Assembly (NCBI GenBank): GCA_020466095.1
Contig: CM035809.1
Location: 25,449,455 to 25,513,454, forward strand
Direction of reading: 5' to 3'
Length of the DNA stretch: 64,000 nt
Origin: Chlorops oryzae
Lineage: Eukaryota; Arthropoda; Insecta; Diptera; Chloropidae
Shown here: piece after piece, positions 1-11,665 of the stretch
Numbering within the stretch: position 1 is the stretch's first letter
Layout of the letters: each line of letters begins with the position of its first letter
Notes under the pieces: model-generated
Seen by the model: only the letters and a program-made list of their open reading frames with translations
Databases searched by the model: none
Told to the model about the DNA's origin: nothing
Position numbers and translations under genes: made by a program

Positions 1-415
1 ATTTTTAATATTGAAAATGGGTTAACACCCCTGTTGGCAATCAGTTCCTATCAATGACAAATGTGTCAATTTGTTTTGATATCACCCCTGTAGGAAATCA
101 GCTCCTATTAATGACAAATCGTCCCCTCAGAAAACGACTGTCGTATGTCGCATGTAGTTCTTATGGGACATACGACAGTCGTTTTCTGAGGGGACGAAAT
201 GTTACAATGGATTGCGATAGCACCTCTGTAGGAAATGAGTTCCCATCAATGATAATTGTGGCAATGGATTGCGATAGCACCCATGTAGAGAGTCCCTGCC
301 TATGAATGTTATATATGAATTTACAGTTCGATAACATCCTTGTAGAAAATCGGTTCATACCAACGATGTATGTCACATTGGAGTAAAATATCGCCTCTGT
401 AGGAAATGAGACCAT
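1..415. repeat. Degenerate 57-58 bp minisatellite
   Basis: A motif like CACCYCTGTAGGAAATSAG followed by TCCTATCAATGA recurs at about 26, 84, 222, 279, 337 and 393. The spacing is 57-58 bp except between 84 and 222, where a palindromic element (120-196) interrupts one unit. Copies differ by many substitutions, so the array is old. It begins before the window. Confidence 0.8.
120..196. mobile_element. 77-bp palindromic insertion inside the minisatellite
   Basis: The arms 120-148 and 168-196 are perfect 29-bp inverted repeats starting CGTCCCCTCAGAAAACGACT. The neighbouring repeat period is lengthened by about 80 bp, which equals the 77-bp palindrome plus about 3 bp of target duplication (AAT flanks both sides). 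It is a minimal foldback element with no coding capacity. Confidence 0.75.
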
Positions 416-514
416 AACAATTATACATATGTGTGAAATTTATTTTTTGGGACGTAGTAGTAAACCACTCTGTCTGCTATGCGTCAATAGCGCCGATGGT
501 AAGGTGAGTTTAAT

Positions 515-715
515 GTGGCTGCCACCATTAAGGGGACACACTTAGGCCTCAGATGGGATCGTTGTAATACCACGAATAATGGAAAAACAAAGAAGAACAG
601 AAATAGAAAAATAAACGACACAAACATCCACGCCCTCAGCTGGGAGTTGAACCCAGAGCCTCTGGCTTTTCGTAAGTTGGGATCACAACCAACTACACGG
701 CACAGTCCGTCACTA
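515..715 (-). mobile_element. SINE-like element, tRNA-derived (copy 1)
   Basis: Read on the minus strand, this has a D-arm-like TAGTTGGTTG and a B box GGGTTCAACTCCC, as in a pol III promoter, followed by a body containing the reverse complements of CCACGAATAATGG and ACACTTAGGCCTCA. Related copies lie at about 3865-4060, 6150-6300 and 33590-33785. It has no open frame of interest. The ends are approximate. Confidence 0.65.
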
Positions 716-1436
716 GAGGCGATAATTTTGAAAAATTCCTTAGAACTCTCAGTATTTTTGGTTTTTCTGAAGATCTATATAAGGTAGAATCGTATTTTTG
801 CTGGGACAGTGGGGAAAAATTGAAGTCATCAAATTCCCAATGTTCCTACAGGGCTTATAGATCAAAACATCAACATGCACTGCACAAAATTGCGCTATAA
901 TTTTCATATATGTACACATAATCAATTTTAAGCAATTTTATATACAATCACCTTTTTATCGATTTTTTCAATGTTTTTTTACACAAGCTGCTGGGCGCTT
1001 TTTACAATGCTGATCTATTTAGCTACAATGTATTTCTTTTTTTTTTATTTTATTATCTTTTTAAAATATTTTTTAGCAGTGTTGATGTTATGTACAATCA
1101 GATAAAGGACTCAGAACAAGTGTAAAAATGGGAATGGATTGCTGTTTCTGTAACATTATTATTTACAGTGTAATGTGTGGTGAAATTCAATCTCAAAAGA
1201 GCTGTCAGCGAATTAGAAGGAAATAGGTAAACATACACAATGGCAGGAGGAAAAGAACTTTGAATGAGTTGAAAAGTGAACAGGGTATTGAAAGTTTTTC
1301 GAGAGGATCGGAATTGTTTCTTTTTTCCAGTGCATGAGAAAAAGCAAACTGAAATTGTTTTGTGGGGCGGAGGGGGATGTTTTGTGTGGGCTTTGTTTTT
1401 GTTTTGTTTTTAGCTTTTTTGTGATCGTTAAAGTCT

Positions 1437-2654
1437 TTAATATCCGGTAAGTTCAGCAAATGTCGAGTCCAAATCATCGCAGATTGCTTTATATTTTTCT
1501 TTCTCATGGAAGAGACGGTCTGCAAAAAGCATTATTATTTGGTTAAATTATAATAAAATTATATTAAAAGAAAAAAAAAAATAATAATTTACGTAAGCAT
1601 TTGTTAATCTAGTTATAACGTTTTTACAGCAAAATAATAATATCGCTTATCGTTAGGCTCGTTCAAACGTTCAAAATGAAAATTCAAATTCAAATTCCCT
1701 GTCATAAATCATTTTCCAAACATACCGAACGTAGTGTGCACATACCTTCTAGCCTGTCGACTTCCTTTTGCAGGCGCTTCACTTGCTTTTCAGCATGTTC
1801 GGCACGTTGTTCGGCTTCCTTCAATTTAACGGAGAGCGTCTTCATTTCGCGCTTGAATTCCTCAACACGCTGGTTGGCCTTCTCTTCGGAAACTTCCAGA
1901 GATTTCAGCGAGTTACCGACAACCTAAATGAAATTTTTAATTATTAATTCAAATACTGAGAGATAGATTTGGGGGCTGCTTTTTTGCCTTCAATTCTTCT
2001 TCAAGTTCCATGATCTTGGCTTCACCAGATCGTACACGATCTTCAGCGACTTCCAATTCATCTTCAACGAAGGCGAGTTTGCGCGATACTTCATCGGACT
2101 TTGTATCGGCATCTTCAGCCAACATACGTGCTTCTTTCAATTGATTGGTCAATTGGTCCATACGTTCCTCATCCTGTTGCGAACGGTTCTCCAATACTTT
2201 GCACATACTGGAAGGCGATTAAAAATACAATAACATAATCTTATTTATACCTACATATGTATCGATATAGAAGACCTTACCGGTTGTTCTCATCAGCGGC
2301 CTGAGTGGCTTCCAACAATTTCTGTTGGGCGCTGGTGGAGCGTTCTTCAGATTTTTCCAAATCTTCTTCAATCTGTTGGACCTTACGGTTCAAGGTAGCA
2401 ACCTCGGATTCGGTTGAGGTTAATAATTTCTCCTTCTCTTCCAATTCGTGATTGGCCTTTTCCAATGCATCCTTTGATGTTACCAAATCCTGATCGACCT
2501 GAACCAATTTCTTTTCCAAATCGCGCACTTCTTCAATTAATTTATCGGCGCGGGAATTGGCATCTTTCGCTTGATTTTCGCAGGTATCGGCCTTATCAAT
2601 GGCGTTATCCTTTTCAAGCTTCATAGCTTGCATTTTCTTCTTAATGGCATCCAT
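1437..2654 (-). CDS. Tm2: Tropomyosin-2, muscle tropomyosin (complete coding region, four exons)
   Basis: Tropomyosin is a parallel coiled-coil dimer that lies along actin and, with troponin, gates myosin access in muscle. Coding exons on the minus strand are 2281-2654, 1988-2207, 1746-1923 and 1437-1519. They join with phases 2, 0 and 1 to give exactly 284 residues, the canonical length. The N-terminus [20 protein letters not shown], the internal [20 protein letters not shown] and the C-terminus FAELTGY match Drosophila Tm2 (TmI) as I recall it. Heptad repeats are continuous throughout. The intron between exons 2 and 3 (1924-1987, 64 bp) has a GC rather than GT donor. A candidate acceptor at 2682-2683 (GTTACAG) leaves a 27-base 5' UTR piece, so a non-coding first exon probably lies further upstream. 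Candidate poly(A) signals (TTTATT on the plus strand) lie near 1045-1055. The gene is directly downstream of Tm1 in the same orientation, consistent with an old tandem duplication. Confidence 0.97.
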
Positions 2655-2807
2655 GTTGTATGTGTTGTTTTGTTTTGTTTACTGTAACCGAAGGAAGAAA
2701 ATAATTGGAAGAGACACACTGCAACAAAAAGAAGAAAAATTATATTAGAAAAAAAATATATGAAAAAAATTTTTAAGCGACTCTAACAAGCTTCGAGCTG
2801 ATTAGGC

Positions 2808-3013
2808 CATGATACAAGAAAACAAGATAGCGCCACTTCAGTACCGCTATTTTGAGGCTCTCTTTGAGAGCCGAAAATTGAGTTTGTGACGTCACTGAGC
2901 GAGAAATTGTTGTTGTTTCCCATGCTATTCAAAAAACAACAACAACGAATCGTGATTTTGAGTTTGTGACGTTTCCTCTCTCAAGTGGCGCTATCTTGTT
3001 TTCTTGTATCATG
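2808..3013. mobile_element. Non-autonomous hAT-like element (MITE)
   Basis: Inverted ends of about 31 bp start CATGATACAAGAAAACAAGA and match perfectly. The element is flanked by an exact 8-bp direct repeat GATTAGGC at 2800-2807 and 3014-3021. The 8-bp duplication is typical of hAT transposition. It is only 206 bp long with no coding potential, inserted about 150 bp upstream of the Tm2 start codon, probably in a 5' intron. Confidence 0.85.
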
Positions 3014-3578
3014 GATTAGGCTTAAGGAATAACACTGGCTTACAAAATTTTCTAGACATTTTCTTGTAACGCAATTTTGAAGCTTATTAACCCTCTAATT
3101 CCTGGCTCCGTCTCTAGACGGACTGGTTTCAAACAAATTACCAAAAAAAAAAAATTCCTAATTATTTCAGATTCATGTTTTTCTACCCAAATTAGTCTTA
3201 TCCGAACTTTTCAGTGAAAAAAAAAATTGTCCATTAGAGGGTTAAGGGTCGCTGCTCTCGAAAATGAATCCATTTAATTCCCCGAATTCCGAAGAAGAGA
3301 TATTTTGAGATATAGGCTTCATCTTCTTCTTGCGTGCTTAACTATCCCGGTCTATCCCGGGGTCCGCAAAACGCGACCAGTTCCTCCATTTTGTTCTGTC
3401 GGTTGCATCATCCGAGGTAAGTCCTACAGCCTCTAGGTCCCATGAGATATAGGCTTCATATTTTGCTAAATAACTCAAAAGACTGTTCAAAAAACTGTAT
3501 ATTAATGAAAAGCTAAAGAAAAACCCTTCATATGGGACATCCTTTCTTTCAATCGATCGCTTTACTTTTCGAAATAAA

Positions 3579-3748
3579 GGGGTATTCACAAAGGCGTCGA
3601 AAAATAGGAAAATCGGATAATCGGAAAATTTTAACTGCTCAAAAAGTTTTGCCAGATACAAAAAAAGTTTTAAAAAATTTTAAGAAGTCGAATTTTTTGC
3701 GATTTTACGGCATTCCAACGTTTTTAACACCCCTTTTGTGAATACCCC
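3579..3748. mobile_element. Foldback MITE, GGGGTATTCACAAAGG family
   Basis: The inverted ends GGGGTATTCACAAAGG (3579) and CCTTTTGTGAATACCCC (to 3748) bound a 170-bp element. A related copy lies at 41773-41918. No target duplication is obvious and no coding capacity is present. Confidence 0.7.
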
Positions 3749-3864
3749 TATAGACAACCGAAGTAGCAGAAACGAAGAATTTTTGACCATTTTTTTTCAC
3801 AATTTCTAACATTTCATTTTAATTTTAGACTAGGTTAGGTTACATTTGGTTAGGTAAGATTAGG

Positions 3865-4060
3865 TTAATGCGGCGGTCATCATGAAGGTTGACACACTTA
3901 GGCCTCATGGGCCCTTTTGCGATACCACGAAAAATGGCTAACCAAAGAGAAAAACAGAAAACAAACAAAATCCACCACCTAAGCTGGAAGTTGAACCCGG
4001 GCCTTTCACACTCCGTAAATTGGCATCTCAGCCAACTTTGGTACTTTGGAGGCTAAGAGA
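3865..4060 (-). mobile_element. SINE-like element, tRNA-derived (copy 2)
   Basis: It shares with copy 1 the ACACTTAGGCCTCATGGG block, the CCACGAAAAATGG block and a degenerate B box (GGTTCAACTTCC on the minus strand). It is more diverged than copy 1. The boundaries are approximate. Confidence 0.6.
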
Positions 4061-4062
4061 CT

Positions 4063-4193
4063 AAGGCCCATTTGCTACTGTTCCGGTTAAAGTTTTTCGT
4101 TACGATATCCCCTCAAAATGTAATAATTTTCATACAATTTTTCTGTTTTTCGGAACGAAAAAATTTAATCGGAACAGTAGCAAACGGCCCTAA
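4063..4193. mobile_element. Foldback MITE, TTTGCTACTGTTCC family
   Basis: The arm GGCCCATTTGCTACTGTTCC is the near inverse of GGAACAGTAGCAAACGGCCC. The loop includes AAGTTTTTCGTTACGATATC. A diverged copy is at 20939-21195, where AAGTTTTTCGTCACGATATC recurs. Confidence 0.65.
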
Positions 4194-4261
4194 GTATAAT
4201 AAATTTTTCTTAAATTTTTTATTTTATTTTATATGAAGGACTGTTGTTTCGGTTATAAAGA

Positions 4262-4510
4262 AAATCTTATTTTATCAAGATCGGGTGAGAAACAAAGGAC
4301 TTCTGGCTTATAACGTTAACGAACCCGAAGCCATTTAAAAAAATTTTTTTTACTTTATTTTGTAAACTAGTGTAATTCAAAATCTCCTCCAAATAGAAAA
4401 GAAAAAAAATACATCTTATTCTTATACCCTACCGCCAGGCTTATAAGGTTAACGAACCCGAAGCCCATTTAAAAAAAATTTTTTTTTACTTTATTTTGTA
4501 AACTAGTGTA
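4262..4510. repeat. Direct duplication of about 90 bp
   Basis: The block running from GTTAACGAACCCGAAGCC to ACTAGTGTAATTC is present at 4314-4382 and again at 4447-4515 with few differences. TATACCCTACCGCCAG separates the copies and recurs at about 5252, on the far side of the neighbouring element, so this looks like a duplication or nested insertion scar. Confidence 0.6.
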
Positions 4511-4559
4511 ATTCGAAATCTCCTCTTGTACTCGCTTGCAAATCGAAAAGAAAAACAAG

Positions 4560-5232
4560 TAAGAAAGCTAAAGTCGGTCAAGCCCGACTTTGAAATACCC
4601 AGCGTCCCGACATTATGAGCGCACTATGTTTTGCTTCTCTATTTGTGGGCGTGGCAGTGGGCGGGCCACATAAATTTTTTCCCTACACCTTTCATTCGCC
4701 TTGGTCAACCTACATATGTTGCGAATTTGAAGCTTCTACGCCTTTTACTTCACAAGTTACGATAAGCCCTTATTTGTGGGCGTGGCTCGAGGAGGACGGC
4801 GTCCAGGATATGTCCCTTTTCGTAGTTTACCAGTACACCAAATATCAATGGAATGTGTTGAGTTGGTTCGCAAGTTAAAAGCATTTTACTGAAAACACAA
4901 TAAATATATTTGTGGGCGTGGCAGTGGGCGGATGTCTCCCATTTTTACTTAGGATCATACTCGGACCCCGATATACATGTGTGCCACATTTCGACTTCAT
5001 TGGTTCAGCCGTTTCGGAGGAGATCCGACCACGGACGGACGACGGACAGACAGACGGACGGACGGACGGACAGACGGACAGACGGACGACAGACGGACAC
5101 GTCTAAATCGATTCAGTTTTTGATCCTGATCATTTCTATATAAATTTGTCTATATCTCCGGAGCTTAATTCTCCCTGTTACAAGATTCGCACAAAACTAA
5201 TATACCCCGATTACGCTGGGTATAATAAGTAA
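4560..5232. mobile_element. Helitron/DINE-1-like dispersed element
   Basis: It has subterminal inverted motifs TACCCAGCGT (about 4597) and ACGCTGGGTATA (about 5213), the phrase AGTCGGTCAAGCCCGACT near the left end, repeated GTGGGCGTGGCAGTGGGCGG and a long GACGGACG run at 5032-5097. Drosophila INE-1/DINE-1 elements, as I recall them, share the GACGGACG run and TATACCC ends. The small open frames inside are incidental. The family assignment is inference. Confidence 0.5.
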
Positions 5233-6149
5233 TAGGTACATATTATACTATATACCCTACCGCCAGTCTAGTCATCTGCACTCTCTCCAAAAAAAAGAAC
5301 TCTTAAATGGCCATTATGACTCTTAAGTGAAAGCAATTAAGGATTTGTTTTATGTAAACAATTGAATTGTTTACACTTTAATACAAAAACAATTGCATTT
5401 CATTGTACACCATCTGGCTAATTTCAAATAAAATTTATTATGCATTCTTCTTTGCGGTAATTTCATCTGCCTGTTGAATAGAGAAATAATTTGTCGAAAA
5501 TTCCAACAACAAAAACGATATTTTTTTTAACACCCACACAGAATTTATTAAGAGGTTTTAGACGGCTCGGGGAATTCTTGAGAGCAGAAATTTAAAAATA
5601 ACTTATTCAGAAAATATTTTTCTATTCTTTCGGATAAAATTTTCGATATATGTATGTACATATATAAATTTATTTTCGTTTTGAGGATCGTTTGACAATA
5701 TTTTCGATAAGAGTTTATCGGATGAAGTGAATACAGCATTTTTATTCGATATATTCGGACTATTTTCTGGGGTTTCTTTTACTCTCGTTTACTCGAATTT
5801 CAGAGGGGGTTGGAATCTCGCAATGATGGTCCCTGCAATCGTGCCTCGGATGCACTCAAAAATCCCGAATTTTCGAATATTCCCCCATATTCCTATATCT
5901 ATTTTCCATGGTTAAAAATAATCTATAGAAAAATAAATTTCAGTGTATTTTGTTCCCACAGTATAAATGACTGTAGAGAAAAAGAAAATTTTTATAGATT
6001 CTACAAAATAGCTTGTAGCATTGCCAGAAATATTGATGAGAATATTTCCGAAAAATTTTAGGTCGTTTGATTTGTTTGTTCGATAAAAAATTTCGATAAA
6101 AAAAAATGTTGATGGACTCTTCAGAAAAACACTTCAGGCACTTTCAAGT
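5233..6149. other. Tm2-Tm1 spacer with no recognised gene
   Basis: AT-rich sequence. The short open frames on both strands lack recognisable domains or splice context. No RNA gene is visible. Confidence 0.5.
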
Positions 6150-6300
6150 ATGGTTGGTTGATTGGTTTTGGGCCTTTGTGAAACAACGAAAAATGAGAAA
6201 TTGAAGAAGAATATCCATGTCCGAGCTGGGAGTTAAGCCCAGAGCCTCTAGCATTGTGAAAGTTGGCATTTCAACCAACTACGTCGGCCTCCTTCGGGTA
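6150..6300 (-). mobile_element. SINE-like element, tRNA-derived (copy 3, degraded)
   Basis: The minus strand carries GGGCTTAACTCCCAGCTCGG, a mutated B box, and a matching AGTTGGTTGAAATGCCAAC D-arm region, as in the other three copies. The tail portion is shortened. Confidence 0.5.
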
Positions 6301-7753
6301 TATAAAAAGGAAGAAAGTCTTATCCGTGCTAAGGGCGAAATCGATAAGTAACTCGCAGCCCCTTAAGAAATCCCATTACCCCCAAAAGAAGTGCCTTTGA
6401 TTCTTCTGGCCCTACCAAATTTCTTTCTATAAAACAAAATATCCGTCATTAAGACTTCTCCCCGAAAAAAAAAATAAAAAAATGAATTATGCAGGTTGAA
6501 AACATGGCCCAAGAGGCGAAATTTATTTGTAGAATAATTTTTTATTTAATTCGAAAATCCTAAGAACCATTTTTTAATGTAGCATGTTAGCTCAATTTAT
6601 TGAGTGAATAAAATATGGGTCTCATCAAAAAAACACACAAAATGTCTCAATCAACTCAAAAATATCAACAATAAAAAAAAACCGATTGGTAACCATAAAT
6701 CAGGGTTGCATTTCTGACAATAATCCTACTATTTTATGTTACTTTTTAGATTGGCTACAAAAAATTTGACCTACTTAGTACCCGAACAAGCCGCATATGA
6801 AAAAAAAAAAAAATTGCCCACAACGCATGAGCTCATATATCGCAATCGTAAAAAAAAGAGAATGAAATATTTTCGAAACTATTTGTTAAATTTGTATTGA
6901 ACATAAATGCGTGGGCGTCGGCAAACAGAGTACTCTCATGTTCAACTCAAACCGTGTCCTTGGCCTAAAACACCTGTCTTCTAAATTATAAGACTAAAGC
7001 TTTTCGTCTTATATTCGCAATCAATTCCGAATCGAAATCTCAGTTCTAATTTTAAACTTTTTTTTTTTTTACTTATTTTTTCGATCAACTTACAGTGTTT
7101 CCAGTTTTTCAATAAATATATCCCCATAATGATGTCTCAAAATAAGGTCAAAATTCTCCTCAATTTGATTTTGAAACCTATTAAAAAAGACTTTTCCCCG
7201 CTAAGTCTCATATTGAAGACCTTCAAATTCCCCTTAATTGGCAGCAGTGCCAAATTAACAGGGTTGCATTTGGTATATTTAAAAAATTATCAGCCGGAAA
7301 AAATATATAAAAATATTTATTCGTTTTAATGGCGCATTAAATTTGAATTTTTTGTAACTCCAATGATCCGAGAAAGCAGTGGCATCATCATCCAACGTTC
7401 TAACGTTGAAGAAGATCAACAAGCGGAATACAAATGGGGCATGAAAAATTGCTAAATTTTAGCTTTTATACGCTCTACAAATTAAAAGTGTACAGACGAA
7501 ATGCGAAAAAATATAAAATACAGAAAAAAAAAATAAATAAAAAATAAAAAAAATATCTAATGATTTAAAAAGTGAAACAAAAACACGAAATACTCAAGGA
7601 TAAAGTAGAGAAACCCATATAACTATCTCATGACAGAAAAAAAAAAATCTCATGACAGAAAAAAAATCTCTTCGAATGAGAGAATTGCACATTGCGTGAT
7701 TTTTAAAAATAATTTTTATTTTTATATAAATTGTTTGACATGTGTTTGCCACC

Positions 7754-7786
<33 letters not shown>

Positions 7787-9899
7787 CCTCGGACCGTTCA
7801 CATGCATTCTATTTGTGTGCGTATGTTCGCGGTATTATGTATTTGAAGCGGCCTACTCATAGAGCTCGACAAAACGACAAGAGAGCAGGTGTCGGCGTGT
7901 TATTTTAAAATAATTTTGAAATTGTTTTTTTATATAGTGCGTGGAATTTCGCATATGAATGTGTTCGTTTGTGTGCAAGTGTATGTGTGCATTCATGTTT
8001 GTATGGTGCATGTGAGAGTTGAAAATACGTGGGCAAGGCAGCAACCGCACACGTTCAATCGTGTATGGGTAGCATTCAGATGAGTATTGGTAATACCGTC
8101 CGAGCGATTCGATTACAAAATTCCTTATAAGCGAATTTTTCACGAATTTTCACACGATTTTCAACGACAACGGAGACGATGGCGAATATAATTTTTTATA
8201 TTCTTTTTGTTCAAATATAATTTCTTCACCATGAAAATTCATTATTTCTGAGTGATATTTCCGCACAGATGTTGAGAAAAATTTATCGAAACTTTTTCTA
8301 GTATAAATTCTTTTTTGATTTTAATTATTTCTTTTTTCAATATTAGAAAAAATCTTTCTCTTTTCTATACCTTGTTATAATTTATTCATCTTTTTTTTAA
8401 TACATTTTTTTAATTGTTCTTTTATTCATAGTCTTTGTAGAGCCCTCATTCACCACTTCCTAGAATAAACTTTGACTTCCGCTTTTGATTAGTTATGCTT
8501 TCCGAACATTTTGAATTGTTCTTTGCACCGATGCACACACATACACACAAACATACACGGGCTTTTTAATTGCAATTTTCACTATAATTTCCTCATTTTT
8601 TTTTTTTAATTATCTTGAGGTGTCCAGAGATTTTTGTTGAAGAATATTTAAACAATTTTTTTCTTAATATTTTTTGTTTTTTTGTTTTCATAAAGACCGC
8701 TTCTGGGCTTTCTGCTTTTCTGCCTTTCTGTTTTACTGGGTTTTCTGCATTTTCTTAAATCGAATTTATTATTTTCTTATCCTTTTATATTTTTTGTGAA
8801 AATCACAGTGACCAACCTTAGCGTTCCAAACACACTATACGCCGTCAAAAACCCCGAGAACACTGATGGCGTAAGTTTTTCCAAACTCAAGAAAGCACCA
8901 TTTAAAAGAAAGAAGAAAAAAAATGAAAAGAAATTTTGCAGAAAAAAATATACCAGTATATCTTAAAATACGCACATACACCCGATCGGATCTTGAATGT
9001 ACCTATGTATATGGGGGGCACAAATACAAGCACATGCACAGGCGCTAGGCCATTTTTCTAATCGAGCATTTTGAGAATCACGCATAAGATCTTCTCAGTC
9101 GCGATCGAAGAAAACAAGAATTTTCTCAGAAAGCTTTTCCAAAAGAAAAATAAGAAAATTTCCCAATTTTCTTTTCGATAATTTCCCTCCCCAGTATTCG
9201 AAAAGGCTTTTATTTATTCTTTTTTTTTTGTGCTCAGCAGCACTTCGCATCCAATTCGTGTGGGCTGCGAAATTATTTCTCTATTTATTTAACCAACACG
9301 AATGCTGCCAGGCCGAGGAAAATTCAAACACATTCACGAAAAATGATCTCGCTGTGTGTATTGAGGAAAAATTATACAAAAAATAAAATTTCATTTCGTG
9401 GGCAAAATTTCCTTTCGTTTCTTAGTAGAGAGACCTACATCTACATGCGCGAAACATTTCCACATTTCAGAAGATTATCTCAGAACTCATTTTGTTTGCT
9501 CCATTTTTTTTTTTATTCTACTTAATTTTTGGTATAATTTTATATATTTTAGCACGAATCGGCGTTCTTTTTTCTATGGATTTTATATTTTTAGACCGCA
9601 CAATATAGCAGTCGGAAAATATTCAAATTCTCAAACAATATCATTTCGTTTCTCCACTTCATGGAGCAACAGTTGGTGGTGGAATACATACGGATTGTAT
9701 TTTTCGGGAGCGAGCAAATTATCCATAAAGATATTGATTGTTTTCGAAGGGAATTATGAAAGATAAATATTGACCTTCAGGGTCGAAATATGCTGAATTT
9801 GATAGGAAGCATGTGGGGAATCTATTTAACAAAAAAAAAAAAAGCTATTTACGCAGTCCATTGAAAATATGAAATTATCTTTTCATAAAAATTTTGATT
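6301..9899. other. Spacer, nothing recognised apart from a (CTGT)n run
   Basis: AT-rich sequence with many poly-A and poly-T runs. A short (CTGT)n microsatellite lies near 7757-7783. The non-coding first exon and promoter of Tm2 may lie somewhere here or nearer to 2.7 kb, but I cannot place them. Confidence 0.4.
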
Positions 9900-10092
9900 T
9901 TTACACCGAGAGAAATAACAACAGTTAAATCAACTTAGAACAGTTAAAGAAAGTGGTCAAATAAACTGTATTCCGCGTTAAATGCACTGAAAAGAGTCAA
10001 ATGAACAGTTGAAAAACAGTTACTTTTTATGTTCAAAATCGCTTTCGTTCACTTAGACGTATAAGTTCGCATTCTGATCAACCGTCTCTAGA

Positions 10093-10168
10093 GGTTTCGA
10101 TAGCTCAGTGGTTTAAGCTGTGACTCGACAGTCGTGAGCTTCGGGGTTCTATCACTGCTGGCGGCGGG
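10093..10168 (+). other. tRNA-like segment 1 with an intact A box
   Basis: TAGCTCAGTGG (10101-10111) fits the A-box consensus exactly. GGTTCTATC (10145) is a B box with one mismatch. The D arm can pair, but I could not draw a good anticodon stem or matching acceptor ends, so this is not called as a working tRNA gene. Confidence 0.5.
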
Positions 10169-10387
10169 AATTTTTCATTTTTTTTTAAACAGTTTTTTGT
10201 TCAGAGTGTAGTTGTTTTGAAGACAAAAATTTTCTCCTAAATTTTTAAGATTTTAATTTATTTAATTTTTTTTTAATGGTTCATTTTCAAGCAAAAAATT
10301 TTGGGAGTGAAACAATTCCTTAAGCACGTTCCCCAAAACTTGAGCAACCATAACTCAAGTGAGCATTTTGACCAACAAATTAAATTC

Positions 10388-10463
10388 GTTCGTTTAGCGT
10401 AATGGTTAAGACGTTCGCCCAGCGAAGTGGGAGGTCAGCGGTTCAAGGCTCGGCCGAGGCGAG
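10388..10463 (+). other. tRNA-like segment 2 with intact A and B boxes
   Basis: TAGCGTAATGG (10395-10405) fits the A box, and GTTCAAGGC (10441-10449) fits the B box exactly, at tRNA-like spacing. The T-arm loop is recognisable. Acceptor-stem pairing is poor. It is most likely a tRNA-derived promoter within the mobile element rather than a functional tRNA. Confidence 0.5.
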
Positions 10464-10879
10464 AAAATTTAAAAATAAAGAGAAAAAGATTTAAATAGAA
10501 AAAATAAATAAGAAAAAAATATATAAAAAAAAAAAAATTAATCAAAGAACTAAAAAAATCAAGAAAAATAATTATTTTTTCCCAGTCGCTGGTGACAGTT
10601 GATTTAACCGCGAGACAGTTATATCAACCATCAGGTAGTTATATCCTATTGACTGTGTTTGTACTGTTGAATTGACCGCTACTACACATAAGCTAACAAT
10701 TAACGGTGAACTCGGTTATTTTAACCTGCTTTTTCAGTTAATATAACTACCTTTTTCTCTCGGTGTAAATTCGAAAAGCATCTTGAAGAATAGGTATTAA
10801 TTTACAACCATAGATGTGTGAACGTCTAGGTGCAACATAGAATGTATTTTCTCAAATATTTGTTCGTACAAAACTTAGT

Positions 10880-11665
10880 CACCATAGAACTGTTTAATAT
10901 ACGTATCTGGCAGCCGATCTACATATGAAGGGTACGGATCTTATTAGTGGCTTCTTAGATTATAGGCATGCGTGCACAATGTAAAGCGAATTATAATTTG
11001 ATTGATTTTTCGATAGTGCATCTAAAAGATGTGAATTTAACTTTTTAGATTATCAAGTAATTTGAATGCGATGCATGAAATAATTCCATCTATGATTTTA
11101 TAACAAGCAAACGATTTATTTCCTAAATGAAGATTCTTTGAGATAAAATCGTGTGCATGCTTACAAAATGTTCTTTATTGTTTAACTTGATATGTTGTTT
11201 TAATTTTACAATTTTTTATCAGCTGTTTTCCAAACGAAGTCACAATAAAAAAGAATAATTCCATCTAATCAATTGTATGATCACCAAAAAAACTTTTTAT
11301 TTAGTGTAAGTCATAGACTTTAACATATTCTGTCAAATGCTATATAATTTCAAAAATGCTTTTAGAGTAGGTATTGAATAGTGCTGCAACGGATAATTTA
11401 TCCGGCTGGCTGCGAGACCGGATAGTTAATTATTTTTTGTTATATATTCGTTGGGTACAAATACTAAGTATATAGCAAATGTTTAATATGACGTATCTGG
11501 CAGCCGGATATACATATGTAGGTGGTATCCGGAATCTGGTCGAATACTAAAGGGTCTGGCGGGTTAAGCAAAGGCATGCGGCATCATGAAAGGAATTTAT
11601 AAATTTTGTTGATTTTGTCGATAGGTGCCATCTAAAAACACTGTGGAGATTACTTTTTAGATTTT
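10880..11665. repeat. Diverged direct repeat pair, about 180 bp each
   Basis: The block from ACGTATCTGGCAGCCG through GGCATGCG and GATTTTTCGATA to TTTTTAGAT occurs at about 10890-11060 and again at about 11485-11665, with many substitutions and indels. No coding potential is apparent. It may be two decayed copies of one element. Confidence 0.45.

Larger units (their letters stand above)
9900..10769. mobile_element. 870-bp inverted-repeat element carrying two tRNA-like segments
   Basis: The ends are inverted repeats TTTACACCGAGAGAAA (9900) and TTTCTCTCGGTGTAAA (to 10769). Both subterminal regions are rich in short GTTNAAC-type words such as ACAGTTAAA and CAGTTAATATAAC. Inside, on the plus strand, are two segments with pol III A and B boxes (10093-10168 and 10388-10463). 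No transposase frame is visible. It may be a DNA element that captured tRNA-like sequences, or a composite. Confidence 0.65.

Noticed and set aside
10093..10463. Two functional tRNA genes
   Set aside because: The internal promoters fit, but the acceptor and anticodon stems do not pair well.
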